Positions 46,465 through 56,896 of a stretch of DNA of 64,000 nt are shown here, piece by piece (the first letter of the stretch is position 1; every line of letters begins with the position of its first letter). The notes beneath the pieces are model-generated. The model saw nothing but the letters and a program-made list of their open reading frames with translations, had not been told where the DNA came from and did not search any database. The translations under genes were made by a program, and so were the position numbers. The DNA lies in contig NC_083868.1 of assembly GCF_032452875.1 (NCBI RefSeq), forward strand, positions 98,018,537 through 98,082,536, in the 5' to 3' direction. The DNA is from Bos javanicus (lineage: Eukaryota; Chordata; Mammalia; Artiodactyla; Bovidae).

Positions 46465-46820
46465 TGGTTAAGAGTTCATTCATTCATTCATCTATAAACA
46501 AGTATTAAGTATGTGCCAATCATGCAGAAATTTGTGGAGAAGATACTTATTGTGCGATTTGGTCAATTCACACTTGGTCTGCTGTAGGAGGTGATCAGTA
46601 AAATAATGGTGGGGATGACTGACCAAAGAAGAGAAATGACCTTGGCAATTGACCAGGGGAAGAGGACAAGAAGGGGGAAGCTGGGGATAGTCTAGGAAAC
46701 TATAGCTAATTGTGTATGTCAGATTACAAAGAATAAGAAGAAATAAGATGAGACTGTGTCATAAAGAACCTTACAGTCTGATTTAGGTTAGGATGAGCTG
46801 GCAGATAGACCTCAAGAGAC
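46465..46820 (-). mobile_element. L2 3'-end-like fragment (weak)
   Basis: Starts with ATTCATTCATTCAT, CAAGTATTAAGTATGTGCCA (antisense LINE tail). Later words AAGAACCTTACAGTCTGATT and AGAAGAAATAAGATGAG resemble antisense L2 3' UTR. Diverged. Confidence 0.35.
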
Positions 46821-47054
46821 TGTGGCTTAGTAAAATGGATGTTTATTTTTCTTGATCAGTGACTGTCCTGTGACTGAGCCAGTATCAGTGACTACTGGCT
46901 AAGTAGTCTTAACCAGTTTGGCCCATCATTTTTGAACACTCTTTTGCAAAAACACTTAGTTCCCTTACTTCTCATCTGGCCAGTCTCCAACCCTAGTTAA
47001 ATCCAATTCTCCCTCTAATCTACCTCTATACCATTCCTAAAGAACTATTATATA

Positions 47055-47405
47055 GTCCTTTCAGGCTTTTATAGCAAAATATAGACTGGGTGACTTATAA
47101 ACAACCAAAATTTATTTTTCATTGTTACGAAGGCTAGAAAGTCAAAGATTAAAGCACTGACAGGTTTGGTGTCTGATGAAGGCCTACTTCCTGGTTCATA
47201 ATTGTCTATCTTTCTGCTCTGCCCTCACATGGAGGAACGATGGAGGAAGCTCTGGGGCCACTTTCATAAAGGAATTAAATCCATTTATGAAGGCTCCATG
47301 CTTATGACCTAACTGATTACTTCTCATAGACCCTACCTCCAAATACATTCATTGGCAATTAGTTTTCATCAACATACGAGTTTGGGAAAAACTCAAACAA
47401 ATAGC
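47055..47405. mobile_element. ancient L1M-type 3'-end-like repeat
   Basis: Diverged copy of a well-known mammalian repeat: TAGACTGGGTGACTTATAA, then ACAGGTTTGGTGTCTGATGA, CCTACTTCCTGGTTCAT, TGCCCTCACATGGAGG, ATGACCTAACTGATTAC. I recall this as the end of ancient L1 (L1MB/MC group), but the subfamily is uncertain. Confidence 0.6.
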
Positions 47406-47549
47406 AAGTATTTCATGCCCCCTTCTGTTCCCCTTAATCCCCATACCTCTTCTCTTTTTCACTATCAGCCAATAACCATATTTATTTCATTGAGGAACTA
47501 GAGTAGTATGAAAATGTTCACATGCCAGCATCACTAAATCAAGGAAGTG

Positions 47550-48147
47550 TCCTGCATCTGTCCCTCTCCTTCTGCCTTCTCTTCTGTCACCCTGCTTCTG
47601 ATGTCCTTCAGTCTAAGGTGAACTCCTTCCCTTGTACAGAAGATCCCATCTTCTCTCACCTCCCTACAGACACACTCCAGCAATTGCTCTCTTTGTCTGT
47701 AGCATCAGTAGATTTTCTCTTCAGCTTGATCATTTCTATCAATGTGTAAACGCACTGTAAATCTTCCATCTTTGTTGTTGCCTCCAAGTTTGTTGGAGGC
47801 AGCAAACTTCTGTTGCCTCCACGTATCACTCTCGTTATTGTGTTATTTCTCTGCTTTTTCTTGGAGCACAACACTGTAATCTATAGTTTCTTTCTCTCTC
47901 ATTCTTGTCTTATTTACCAAAGAGATTCTTTTAAGGCCATCAGTGACTCTCATATTTGTCAAATCCTCAGGCCTCATTTTAGTTAATTTACTTGAATTTG
48001 AATCAGCGGATCATTTCTCTCCTTTTGAAAAACTCTAGTCTCTTGAATTTCCTGCAAACGACTCAATCCTACTTATCCTCTTACTTCACTGGTTGATCCT
48101 AAGTCTCTCTTGCTGGTTCCTTATCCTCTTTCTACCTCCCCTTTTAT
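47550..48147 (+). mobile_element. L2 LINE ORF2, left part (nest host)
   Basis: Sense L2 reverse-transcriptase coding remnant. The segment 47970-48015 (CAGGCCTCATTTTAG, then TACTTGAATTTGAATCAGCGG) is the degraded block for RT motif A, normally LDLSAAFDTVDH. 48085-48125 continues with the following CTGGTTGATCC / TTGCTGGTTCC blocks. Frames are destroyed. The element resumes at 49418. Confidence 0.7.
47775..47806. repeat. short hairpin-forming inverted repeat
   Basis: TGCCTCCAA (47779-47787) and TTGGAGGCA (47793-47801) pair exactly around a 5-nt loop; a few more pairs extend outward through one wobble. A third TTGCCTCCA copy follows at about 47813. Confidence 0.8.
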
Positions 48148-48165
48148 TGATATGGAGCATTTTTA

Positions 48166-48939
48166 TTTATTTATTTTTTAATATATTTTATTTTATTTTT
48201 TAACTTTACAATATTGTATTGGTTTTGCCATATATCAACATGATTCCGCCACAGGTATACACGTATTCCCCATCCTGAACCCTCCTCCCTCCTCCCTCCC
48301 CATACCATCCCTCTGAGTCATCCCAGTGCACCAGCCCCAAGCATCCAGTATCGTTCATTGAAACTGGACTGGCGACTCGTTTCATATATGATATTATTCA
48401 TGTTTCAATGCCATTATCCCAAATAATCCCACCCTCTCCCTCACCCACAGAGTCCACAAGACTGTTCTATACATCAGCGTCTCTTTTGCTGTCTTGTATA
48501 CAGGGTTATTGTTACCATCTTTCTAAATTCCATATATATGCATTAGTATACTGTATTGGTGTTTTTCTTTCTGGCTTACTTCACTCTGTATAATAGGCTC
48601 CAGTTTCATCCACCTCATTAGAACTGATTCAAATGTATTCTTTTTAATGGCTGAGTAATACTCCATTTTGTATATGTACCACAGCTTTCTTATCCATTCG
48701 TCTGCTGATGGACATCTAGGTTGCTTCCATGTCCTGGCTATTATAAACAGTGCTGCAATGAACTTTGGGGTACACGTGTCTCTTTCCCTTCTGGTTTCCT
48801 CAGTGTGTATGCCCAGCAGTGGGATTGCTGGGTCATAAGGCAGTTCCATTTCCAGTTTTTTAAGGAATCTCCACACTGTTTTCCATAGTGGCTGAACTAG
48901 TTTGCATTCCCACCAACAGTGTAAGAGGGTTCCTTTTTC
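48166..48939 (-). mobile_element. young ruminant L1, 5'-truncated, with 18-bp TSD
   Basis: Antisense L1 of about 0.77 kb. The left end is the A/T-rich 3' tail (TTTATTTATTTTTTAATAT), followed by the L1 3' UTR and the ORF2 C-terminus. Identical 18-bp target-site duplications TGATATGGAGCATTTTTA flank it at 48148-48165 and 48940-48957. Perfect duplications and an intact partial ORF indicate a comparatively recent insertion. Confidence 0.96.
48523..48892 (-). pseudogene. L1 ORF2 C-terminal fragment
   Basis: The minus strand encodes the typical L1 ORF2p C-terminal segment (KLEMELPYDPAIPLLGIH near the start, then the W-rich stretch with IRKLWYIYKMEYYSAIKKN). About 117 codons remain open. The endonuclease and reverse transcriptase domains are missing, so the product is inactive. 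Confidence 0.93.
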
Positions 48940-48957
48940 TGATATGGAGCATTTTTA

Positions 48958-49020
48958 AAGTCTTTATGACTTTATTACAATATTGCTTATGCTTTTTGTT
49001 ATTACTTTTATTGGTTTTTG
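48958..49020 (-). mobile_element. CHR-type SINE, left part (split by L1)
   Basis: AAGTCTTTATGACTTTATTACAA then TATTGCTTATGC corresponds to the longer 3' region of CHR SINEs, also seen at 63480-63520. The element resumes at 49287 after an L1 insertion. Confidence 0.6.
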
Positions 49021-49286
49021 TAATTAAATTTGTTTTTAATTGAAGGATAATTGCTCTACAATATTGTGTTCATTTCTCCCAAATATCAACATGAATCAGC
49101 CATAGGTATACCTGTGTCCCATCCCTCTTGAATCTCCCTCTTACCTCCTTCCCCATCCTACCCTTCCAAATTGTTATAGAGACCCTGTTTGAGTTCCCTG
49201 AGTCACACAGCAAATTCCCACTGGCTACCTATTTTATTTTTGGTAATGTATATGTTTCCGTGTTATGCTCTCCATACATCCCACCT
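49021..49286 (-). mobile_element. older ruminant L1 3'-end fragment
   Basis: Antisense L1 3' UTR: GTTTTTAATTGAAGGATAAT, CTACAATATTGTGTTCATTT, AACATGAATCAGCCATAGGT, CTCTTGAATCTCCCTCTTAC. More diverged than the copy at 48166-48939 and inserted within a CHR SINE. Confidence 0.85.
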
Positions 49287-49417
49287 GTTTTATATTTTGG
49301 TCTTTTTTTTTTCTGGCCTAGAGACATGTCGGATCTCAGCTCCCCTACTAGGGATCAAACCTACACTTCCTGCCCTGGAAGGCAAAGTCCCAACTACTGG
49401 ACCATCAGGGAAGTCCC
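49287..49417 (-). mobile_element. CHR-type SINE, right part
   Basis: T-rich tract, TCGGATCTCAGCTCCCCTAC, GGGATCAAACCTACAC and the head complement GGACCATCAGGGAAGTCC. Together with 48958-49020 this forms one antisense CHR element. Confidence 0.9.
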
Positions 49418-50320
49418 TTTCCACCCTTCAAGTATTAGTGCACCCAGAGGCTCAGGACTGGGAACTCTTCTCATCTTTCTTCATACTCCTGTTCCATTCT
49501 TACAGGTTCAAATACCATCTTTACACACATGATTCCCAAGTGTATATCTCTTAGACGTCCTTCTTTAACTCTAACTTTGGAGATCCAGCTCTCAATGGAC
49601 ATCTCCCTGTGGATGTCTAATAAATATCTCGCTATTAATATGTTAAAAGCCAAATGCTTTGTTTTTTTCCTCCCTCCCCAAATCTACTCCTTCTGTATTT
49701 TTCTCCATTCTATCAGGTGTTCAGGTTAAAAAAAAAACCTGAAATCATCTTTGCCTCTTTTCGTTCTTTTATACCTACATCTAATTAATGGGTAAATTAC
49801 ATCAGTTCATTTATTCAAAGCATATCTAGAATCCATTTGCTCTTTGCCACTTCTGCCACCCTGGTCCATCACTATTGTTTCTGGCCTGATGAAGGTAACA
49901 TCAACCTAAATGGTCTTCTTGGTTCCACCTTTGTGTTGTATAATCTGTTATATATGTTGTATATATATATATATATATATATATACATAACCTGTGTTGT
50001 ATAACCTGTTATATATGTTATATAACATGTTATCTACATTTTGATCAGCCAACATGACTGATCGAAAACCTCGGTCAGTTCACTCCTCTGCTCGAAGAGC
50101 TTACTAATAGCTTACAAACTTACTAATAGCTTCTCAATTCACTCAGAGCGAAATGCAAAGTCCCTACTATACTCACAAAGCCTCAAAGATCCCACATGGT
50201 TGTCCTAGCTCTTCTCTGACCTCATCTCTTTCCATCTCCTCCTCTATCTAATCAGCCACAGTGGTCACCTTGTTGCTCAAACACTCAAGTACTGCCTATC
50301 TCTAGGCCTTAGAGCTTATT
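49418..50320 (+). mobile_element. L2 LINE ORF2, right part (nest host)
   Basis: Sense L2 resumes with the block AGGCTCAGGACTGGGAACTC (normally the GVPQGSVLGPLL region). It then reads through the catalytic box, now YTHDSQVYIS rather than a YADD-type sequence (about 49520-49550), WMSNKYLAINMLKAKC (49605-49655), and CACTCCTCTGCTCGAAGAGC (50080-50100) to GACCTCATCTCTTTCC. The catalytic aspartates are lost and frames are broken. An expanded AT tract sits inside it. Confidence 0.75.
49932..50019 (+). repeat. 27-bp duplication flanking an AT microsatellite
   Basis: TGTGTTGTATAATCTGTTAT-type sequence at 49932-49958 is repeated with one mismatch at 49993-50019. A pure AT run (about 49960-49985) lies between. 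Period 61 bp. Confidence 0.9.
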
Positions 50321-51326
50321 TATCTTTTTAAAGTGAACATTTCATCTTAAACTGTGGAATCAACTTTCCTTGAATCACAGGCTTTATTTATTTATTTTTT
50401 TCTTTCTTTTTGGCCACCTGTAGAACTTGTGAAAAAAATCACAAGATTGCCTTTCAGTGAAGTATTTCTTAGAGGATGCCATTCTCCAATATCTGTCTAG
50501 GTCCCATTTTCAATTTAGGGAAATATAATTAGTGAAAAACAAAAGTACAAAAAAAAAGTAAAATGTAAAAGAAACACTTTTTCCTTTAAGGCTTTTGACT
50601 TGATCAAAAAGACCAGGAACCAGATGAAGCCGTTTCCTGTATTATGTAAACTGTGTCTCAAGAAGAAATATGTTTGTGCTGTACAGGAAAGCATGGCATT
50701 GTCTCCATGCCATTTGACATTTCTTATGCTATGGAGCAATTGATATGTGCACTTCATGCTAATCATTTGGGGAAGTGTTTTCAATTTTGCTTAGATATGG
50801 CATTCAAATTTTAAAAGAGTTATTCAAAGTTACGATATTTTCAACTTTTATTTTGAGACAAAGCTTCATTTAAAGAAAGTCCAACTGTGGTTAGATATTT
50901 TGAACTGTCCATGGTCTTTGTATAAAATTACTGAGTTTTCCCCTTATTTTATCACACTCCAAACCTTGTTATTCAGTTTCCTGGTAAGTATTCTCATTTC
51001 ATAAGGCAAAACCAGAAATTTACTTTTACTAACTAACATAGCTAGGTAGACTTACTATCCAATGCACAAAGCTCGCTAATGTGCCAGGCATGTGTCGTTT
51101 CTGTGATACTGTAAATTCTTTATTTTAGAATTATTGCAGAGGATAACTTTAGCATATGATACGACTGCCATTGCTACAGCATGTGACAAGTATTAGCATG
51201 GTTGGTAAGAAATGTAATATTTGTTTTCATATAGTTTTCATGTTTGGATGTTACTATATCTCTTCAATCAGATATTTCTCTTTATAATTTAATTTTTATC
51301 ATTCAGGTAGTAATTTTGTTGTGTCT
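50321..51326. other. non-repetitive DNA, no gene seen
   Basis: A T-rich patch at 50383-50420 ending TTTTTGGCCACC may be a CHR remnant. Otherwise no repeat family or gene recognised. Confidence 0.45.
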
Positions 51327-51855
51327 ATTGGAAGGAAAGTTATGACCAACCTAGATAGCATATTCAAAAGCAGAGACATTACTTTGCCAACAAAGGTCCA
51401 TCTAGTCAAGGCTATGGTTTTTCCTGTGGTCATGTATGGATGTGAGAGTTGGACTATGAAGAAAGCTGAGCACTGAAGAATTGATGCTTTTGAACTGTGG
51501 TGTTGGAGAAGACTCTTGAGAGTCCCTTGGACTGCAAGGAGATCCAACCAGTCCATTCTGAAGGAGATCAGCCCTGGGATTTCTTTGGAAGGAATGATGC
51601 TAAAGCTGAAACTCCAGTACTTTGGTCACCTCGTGTGAAGAGTTGACTCATTGGAAAAGGCTCTGATGCTGGGAGGGATTGGGGGCAGGAGGAGAAGGGG
51701 ACAACAGAGGATGAGACGGCTGGATGGCATGACTGACTCGAGGGATGTGAGTCTGAGTGAACTCCGGGAGTTGGTGATGGACAGGGAGGCCTGGTGTGCT
51801 GTGATTCATGGGGTCGCAAGGAGTCGGACACGACTGAGCGACTGAACTGAACTGA
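51327..51855 (+). mobile_element. BovB LINE 3'-end, 5'-truncated
   Basis: About 530 bp of BovB covering the ORF C-terminus and 3' tail, from ATTGGAAGGAAAGTTATGAC to GACTGAACTGAACTGA. More intact than the 20-22 kb copy over the shared part. The frame carries a stop at about 51474, where CGAAGAATTGATGC is preceded by TGA. It has no RT domain and is dead. Confidence 0.95.
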
Positions 51856-52402
51856 AGTGCATGCTGAACCCTTGGATAGAGTCTATGGGTCATATAAAGA
51901 AGTGTGGGCTCAGATCCCACCCTCAAGCTGTCTAACAAGCTTTGAGAAAGAAAGCAGCAATGTCTGTTAGAAGAAAAGGAAAATTACCTTAGGTTTAGAA
52001 AAGGAAACAAGTCATCTTGTGTGTGTATGTGTGCGTGTAAATGCATGACAAGTAACTAACGTGAAGGAGATTGTAGATCAGTCAGTCATTAACTGGTTAT
52101 GGTAAAGCATTGAAACAAATGCATAAGAACTGAATAATTATTAATATGTTTCCAAACAACAATGACAATAGAAACAAACCCCCAAACAAGATAAACAATG
52201 GTAATCCCTGTTAGGAAATTCTCTAGTAAATCACTAAATGACATCACAATGACTTTCCAGAATTAATGGGACTTTCCCAAATGTCTGTGGTAATTTTAAA
52301 GATTAATCTGTTTGATGAGACCATTTTCTGTACAACTATATCCGGTTGAGTTACATGAAATTGCGATTTTCTGAGTTTAAAGGACTGAGTATCAGCAATC
52401 TT
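51856..52402. other. non-repetitive DNA, no gene seen
   Basis: Includes a short TG-rich patch at 52019-52038. No named repeat or gene. Confidence 0.5.
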
Positions 52403-52822
52403 GGGCTTCCCAGGTGGCTCAGTGGTTAAGAATCTGCCTGCCAATGTGGGAGATGCATGTTCAATCCCTGGGTTGGGAAGATCCCCTGGAGAAAGTGAAA
52501 AGTGAATGATGCTCAGTTGTGTCCTGTTCTTTGCAACCCCATGGACGGTAGCCCACCATGCTCCTCTGTCCATGGAATTCTCCAGGCAAGATTACTGGAG
52601 TGGGTTGCCATTTCCTTCTCTAGTGGATCTTCCTGACCTAGAGATCAAACCCAGATCTCCTGCATTGCAGGCGGATTCTTTACTGTCTGAGCTGCCAGGG
52701 AGAAGGCAATGGCAACCTGCTCCAGTGTTCTTGCCTGGAGAATCCCATGCACAGACTGTAGCCCTGAAGTCCATGGGATCACAGAAGAGTCAGACATGGC
52801 TTAGAGACTAAACAAGAACAAA
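52403..52822 (+). mobile_element. Bov-tA SINE (outer), interrupted by an inverted Bov-tA
   Basis: The plus-strand head 52403-52493 (GGGCTTCCCAGGTGGCTCAG; GGGAAGATCCCCTGGAG) continues as body at 52700-52822 (GAAGGCAATGGCAACCTGC; GAGTCAGACATGGCTTAG). Outer target-site duplication ATCAGCAATCT (about 52391) against ATCAGCACTCT (about 52824), one mismatch. Confidence 0.9.
52494..52698 (-). mobile_element. Bov-tA SINE (inner, inverted)
   Basis: Complete antisense Bov-tA from the tail GTGAAAAGTGAATGATGCTC to the head complement GTCTGAGCTGCCAGG. Short target-site duplication GGAGAA at 52488-52493 and 52699-52704, inside the outer SINE. Confidence 0.9.
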
Positions 52823-53134
52823 CATCAGCACTCTCATGTGTGCAACCTGGCATAAGTGACTTGACAACAGGGACTGGGTGTTTTCCTTCATACAAAGTGT
52901 CACCTAACACATGGCTCAGCGCATTGTGGGTACTCAGCCAGTGTTTATGGAAAGCACATTGATGGTATGTTAATATATGAACAATTACAGAAATTTCTCT
53001 AATAGAGACAAAAATGCTTTTAACCTCATAAAGATAAAATGTCCTTGAGAAATGAATTGCAAATTTGCCCAGGTGAACCTTGTGAGAGTTTTGGTTATTT
53101 TTAGGAGCTACAAAAAGTTAGAGTACTGGAGATC

Positions 53135-53253
53135 TTTTTTTTTTTTTTTTGAGATCTTATTAAGGGCTTCCCAGTGGTAAAGAATCTGCCTGCCAGTGCA
53201 GGAGAGGCAAGAGACAGGGGCTTGATCCCTGGGTCAAGAAGATCCCCTGGAGA
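53135..53253 (+). mobile_element. T16 run and Bov-tA head fragment
   Basis: A T16 homopolymer (53135-53150) precedes a Bov-tA head (AGGGCTTCCCAGTGGTAAAG; GCTTGATCCCTGGGTCAAG) that stops after CCCCTGGAGAG. The BOV-A body is absent, so this is a 3'-truncated copy. Confidence 0.85.
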
Positions 53254-53429
53254 GCTTGTTAATTTTTCAGTAAATGTAAAAAGGGAACAGGGTTTAGGTC
53301 CCTGAATGTCCTTTGTTTAGAATGGCTTCTTGTCCTGACCCTGGTATATAGTGTTCTGGGGTGTTTGGTTTTGCATTAGAGTGATCACAATGGCTGCTTC
53401 TATAGCTCTTCATAGGATCACGTAGGATG

Positions 53430-53575
53430 TCAGGGCTGCAGATGTCGTCAAGCTCACATCTTCACTTTGCAGGTGAGGAAATTGAGGCTCCAGGTGATTG
53501 AGTGACTTGGTCTCAGTGGAGATGCAAGTTCTGGATGCTCAGGCTGGTGCTTTATCCTTCACATCATGATGCGCT
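53430..53575 (-). mobile_element. MIR-family SINE fragment
   Basis: Antisense MIR: CACTTTGCAGGTGAGGAAAT, TGAGGCTCCAGGTGATTGAG, TGACTTGGTCTCAGTGG. Confidence 0.7.
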
Positions 53576-54954
53576 AACAAAAATTCAAGGTGGCTACTGT
53601 AAATTGTGATATCAGTGGTTAGTTGTGCCTAGAACAAGATTAGAGGCAGATATTGAAACAAGACCAATTCAGTATTTGTGATAAAAAGCCATTAGAATCT
53701 TCATGGTAAAGAGAAGATCTATTTCTTGCTCAGTCTATATCCTACAGCTTTCTGTTTGCCTATATGTGTAATTGTCATTGATTTCCAGATGTATTAATTC
53801 TTGGAAGATAGGGTTGGAAAAGAAATGTGAGTATGATGGTTTCAGTAATTTATGCCTTATTTTTAATATCATTTAATATAGTTTGAATGTTTTATCAAAT
53901 CCTCTGTTATTTTAGGGAAGGTTAAAATATATATGTAAACATATTTTTATATTAAATTACAAGATTAACATTTTTGTAATTTAAACCTGCATATGTCATC
54001 CAAGCCATTTAGTACTTCATCAAAAGAATGTGCTGCTGCCTTGTTTAACATACTGTTAGGTGGAATTCCTTTTATATTATTATTATTTTTTTAGGTCTTG
54101 CATATTTGTGGAGTACAGTTTCAGGGGAATTCCTTTGGTAGTCTTCATTGAGCGTCAGCAAAAAATATTATTCTTGGCTTCTGTCCTGATTAACCCAGAC
54201 ATTTTAATGTGTGTTATGATGGGTTATTTGATGGATAGTCACCTGTACCCTGTGATCAACTAAAACTTGGCCACTTGAGTTAAACCTTAGTGGCTGAATG
54301 TCATAATTTCCCATCTTTTGTTTGATTAATACTTCCTTTTGAGATCTGAAAGGGAAATGTCTGGAGTGTCCTTCGATGTGCGGCCATACTCAGGATGAGA
54401 AGGAAGACGTGTCTTTTATGGGAGGGAATTCTTGGTCATAACAAGCTCATTCAGGACAAAGCATTAGATACCTCCCTTTTAAAAAAGGAAATAAGAGATA
54501 AACACTTCACTCACCCTTAAAAGTGTTTTTTCCTAAAATTTTGTTGACTTAATGTCTTTATTTAGATTAAAAAGGAATAGCATGTGCAAAAGTGTAAGAA
54601 AATTCTTAAGCAACGAATGACAAAGGACTTTATTTCCAATGCATGAAATTATATGTAGTTGCTATCGTAAGATGTCATGTGAAAATATGTAGTTCTTATT
54701 TGCCCTTTAGTTTTGAAGAGTAGATAGATTATTTATCATGCCTAGAGCAGCCTAGTGTATAATACCATGACATTCTTCAAAACAAAGAGCTTTTTTTAAA
54801 AAAAAAAAAAGAACCCCACCTCCAACACTTTTTTTGAGGGGCAGAGTGTTCCTCTTATAGCTCAATTTGGGTAATGTGGTTTACTGCATATTTAAATATA
54901 AATATTCAAGAAATGTCTAGTTAAAATCTCAGTGTTTACAGATAGAAACTATTA
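53576..54954. other. AT-rich non-repetitive DNA, no gene seen
   Basis: No named repeat. It has an A-rich run at 54797-54811 and short AT-rich stretches at 53920-53960. Open frames short and unrecognised. Confidence 0.5.
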
Positions 54955-55520
54955 ATTCATTCACTTTAATATTTGAGTCCCTACGATTGAGTGCCTCTTC
55001 TAAGTGACTAGGTTACCAGCTGCAGAGGACAAAATAAGTAGATCCAGCGCTTGTTCTCCTGGAGTTTAACATCTAGGGAAAGAAACAGTAGGGTGTGAAT
55101 AAAGGAACTGGCTATATATCACAACTTCTGGTCAGATTGCCAAATAAGCAACAGGGGAGAATCTACCTTGCCTGGTGATGGCATTTGAGGAGAGACCTGG
55201 AAAATATACTAGAAGAGAAGGAGGAGTGGTTTAGCTAAGGTCAATAGTGTGGGCAAATACCTGAGGCAGGAAAGAATTTGGTTAATTCATGGAATTAAAG
55301 AAAGGTCACGGGAGTAACACATAGAGAAGGGGGAGGAGCATGGAAGATGATGAGAGTGAAGTTTAAGGGTCTGATCCAACTGGGCTCAGTAGCCAGGGCA
55401 GAATATTTGCATCTTATTAAAATTGCAGTGGAACATAGGAGCGGGGAGCAGTGTTAACCTTTACAAGGGGAGAGGCCAAGGGGAAGGAACTAGGTAGATG
55501 GGAAACAAGGATAGTAGGCG
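54955..55520 (-). mobile_element. L2 LINE, 3' portion
   Basis: Antisense L2: tail ATTCATTCACTTTAATATTT, then CGCTTGTTCTCCTGGAGTTT (complement of the L2 3' UTR), GGCATTTGAGGAGAGACCTG and GGGCAAATACCTGAGGCAGG, all known antisense L2 blocks. Probably the same element as 55960-56530. Confidence 0.65.
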
Positions 55521-55752
55521 GCTTTATGTTATTTATCTTTTTATACTCTTTATTTATTTAGAAATATTTGAATGTGTACCTATTAATAGTAAAACATTTA
55601 AAACATTCTAACGAGAAGCCTTTTACAGTTTTAAGAAAGGATGCATCTTAACATGGTTCTGCTTTTAAAAGACTGTTTGGTCATCTTTGTGGAGTATAGA
55701 TTGAATGGGGCAAGATTAAGAGTGAAAATTTTAGCATATTATAGGGAAGTGA

Positions 55753-55949
55753 GTGTCTTCCTGGTGGCTCAGTCAGTAAGGCGTCTGTCTGCAACGTGGG
55801 AGACCTGGGTTCAATCCCTGGGTCGAGAAGATCCCCTGGAGAAAGAAATGGCAACCCACTCCAGTATTCTTGCCTGGAGAATTCCATAGACAGAGGAGTC
55901 TGGTGGGCTATAGTCCATGGGATCTCAAAGTGTCAGACACGACTTTTGG
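55753..55949 (+). mobile_element. Bov-tA SINE
   Basis: Complete Bov-tA: head TCTTCCTGGTGGCTCAGTC, B box GGGTTCAATCCC, BOV-A body, tail GTCAGACACGACTTT. Target-site duplication TAGGGAAGTGA (55742-55752) against TAGGAAAGTGA (55950-55960). Confidence 0.94.
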
Positions 55950-55960
55950 TAGGAAAGTGA

Positions 55961-56530
55961 TGATTCAGCTGGGAAAAAAGCAATGGCTGCATATTGGATG
56001 GGAGAAGAGGGAGGTATGATTTATTTGTGAGAGAGAAAAAAATGCCAAGAATTGTAGATAACATATTAAGGGTAAAGAGAGGGGAGTGAAACTAAGGTAT
56101 TGTTTCATCAATGGAACCATGTCCCATGATAGTGAATTTTGAGAGAGAAACCAGTTTGGGGGTGAATCAGGAATTTTGTTTTACACAATGGTAGCCAGGT
56201 ATGGCTATGAAATCTTAAAGGGCAGCTGGATATATGAGTCCATGCCTAAGGAAGAAGTCTGAGTTGAAGATACTAGTTCGGGAGTCATCAACTCACAAAT
56301 GAAATTTAAAACTTCCATAAGTATATGGGACCTACCAGAGGGTGAGGAAGAGAAAGTGATGAAGGACCGAGCCCTCTGTCTTGCCCACATTTGAGGTTGA
56401 AAAAGAAGGAAGAATCCCTAAAGAAAGATGGGGATGCATAGCCAGAGCAGCAGGAGGGAAAGCAAGATGGTGAGGTGTCCAGAAGCTAAGGGCAGAAGGG
56501 CAAGAATCCAGAAGACTAGTTCTCATCTGG
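55961..56530 (-). mobile_element. L2 LINE, ORF2 portion
   Basis: Antisense L2 ORF2: GGGCAGCTGGATATATGAGT, then GGAGTCATCAACTCAC and GAGCCCTCTGTCTTGCCC. On the minus strand these correspond to the region just after the reverse-transcriptase active site (compare WMSN block at 49605). Frames broken. The Bov-tA at 55753-55949 probably separates it from the 3' portion. Confidence 0.55.
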
Positions 56531-56680
56531 ATGCTGCCACTTGTTTCTATTTTGGACATCATCTAAATTCTTGGAATTCTTTATTTTTTGTCTGTGAGGT
56601 TTATCTTGTCTATCACACAGGCTTGAGATAGTCAATACTGAGAACATCCTTAATTAATATGTTTTAGATATTATGTGTGC

Positions 56681-56896
56681 GCGTGCTAAGTAGCTTCGGC
56701 AATGTCTGATTCTATGCAACCTTATGGAGGGTAGCCCACCAGGCTCCTCTGTCCATGGGATTTTCCAGGCAAGAATACTGGAGTGGGTTGCCATGCCTTC
56801 CTAGGGGAGCTTCCTGAACCAAGGATTGAACCTGTATCTCCTGCGGCTCCTGAACTGCAGGCAGATTCTTTACTACTGAGCCACTGGGGAAGCCCA
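56681..56896 (-). mobile_element. Bov-tA SINE
   Basis: Antisense Bov-tA from GCGTGCTAAGTAGCTTCGGC to the head complement CACTGGGGAAGCCC. Typical central BOV-A block CTCCTCTGTCCATGGGATTT. Confidence 0.94.
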
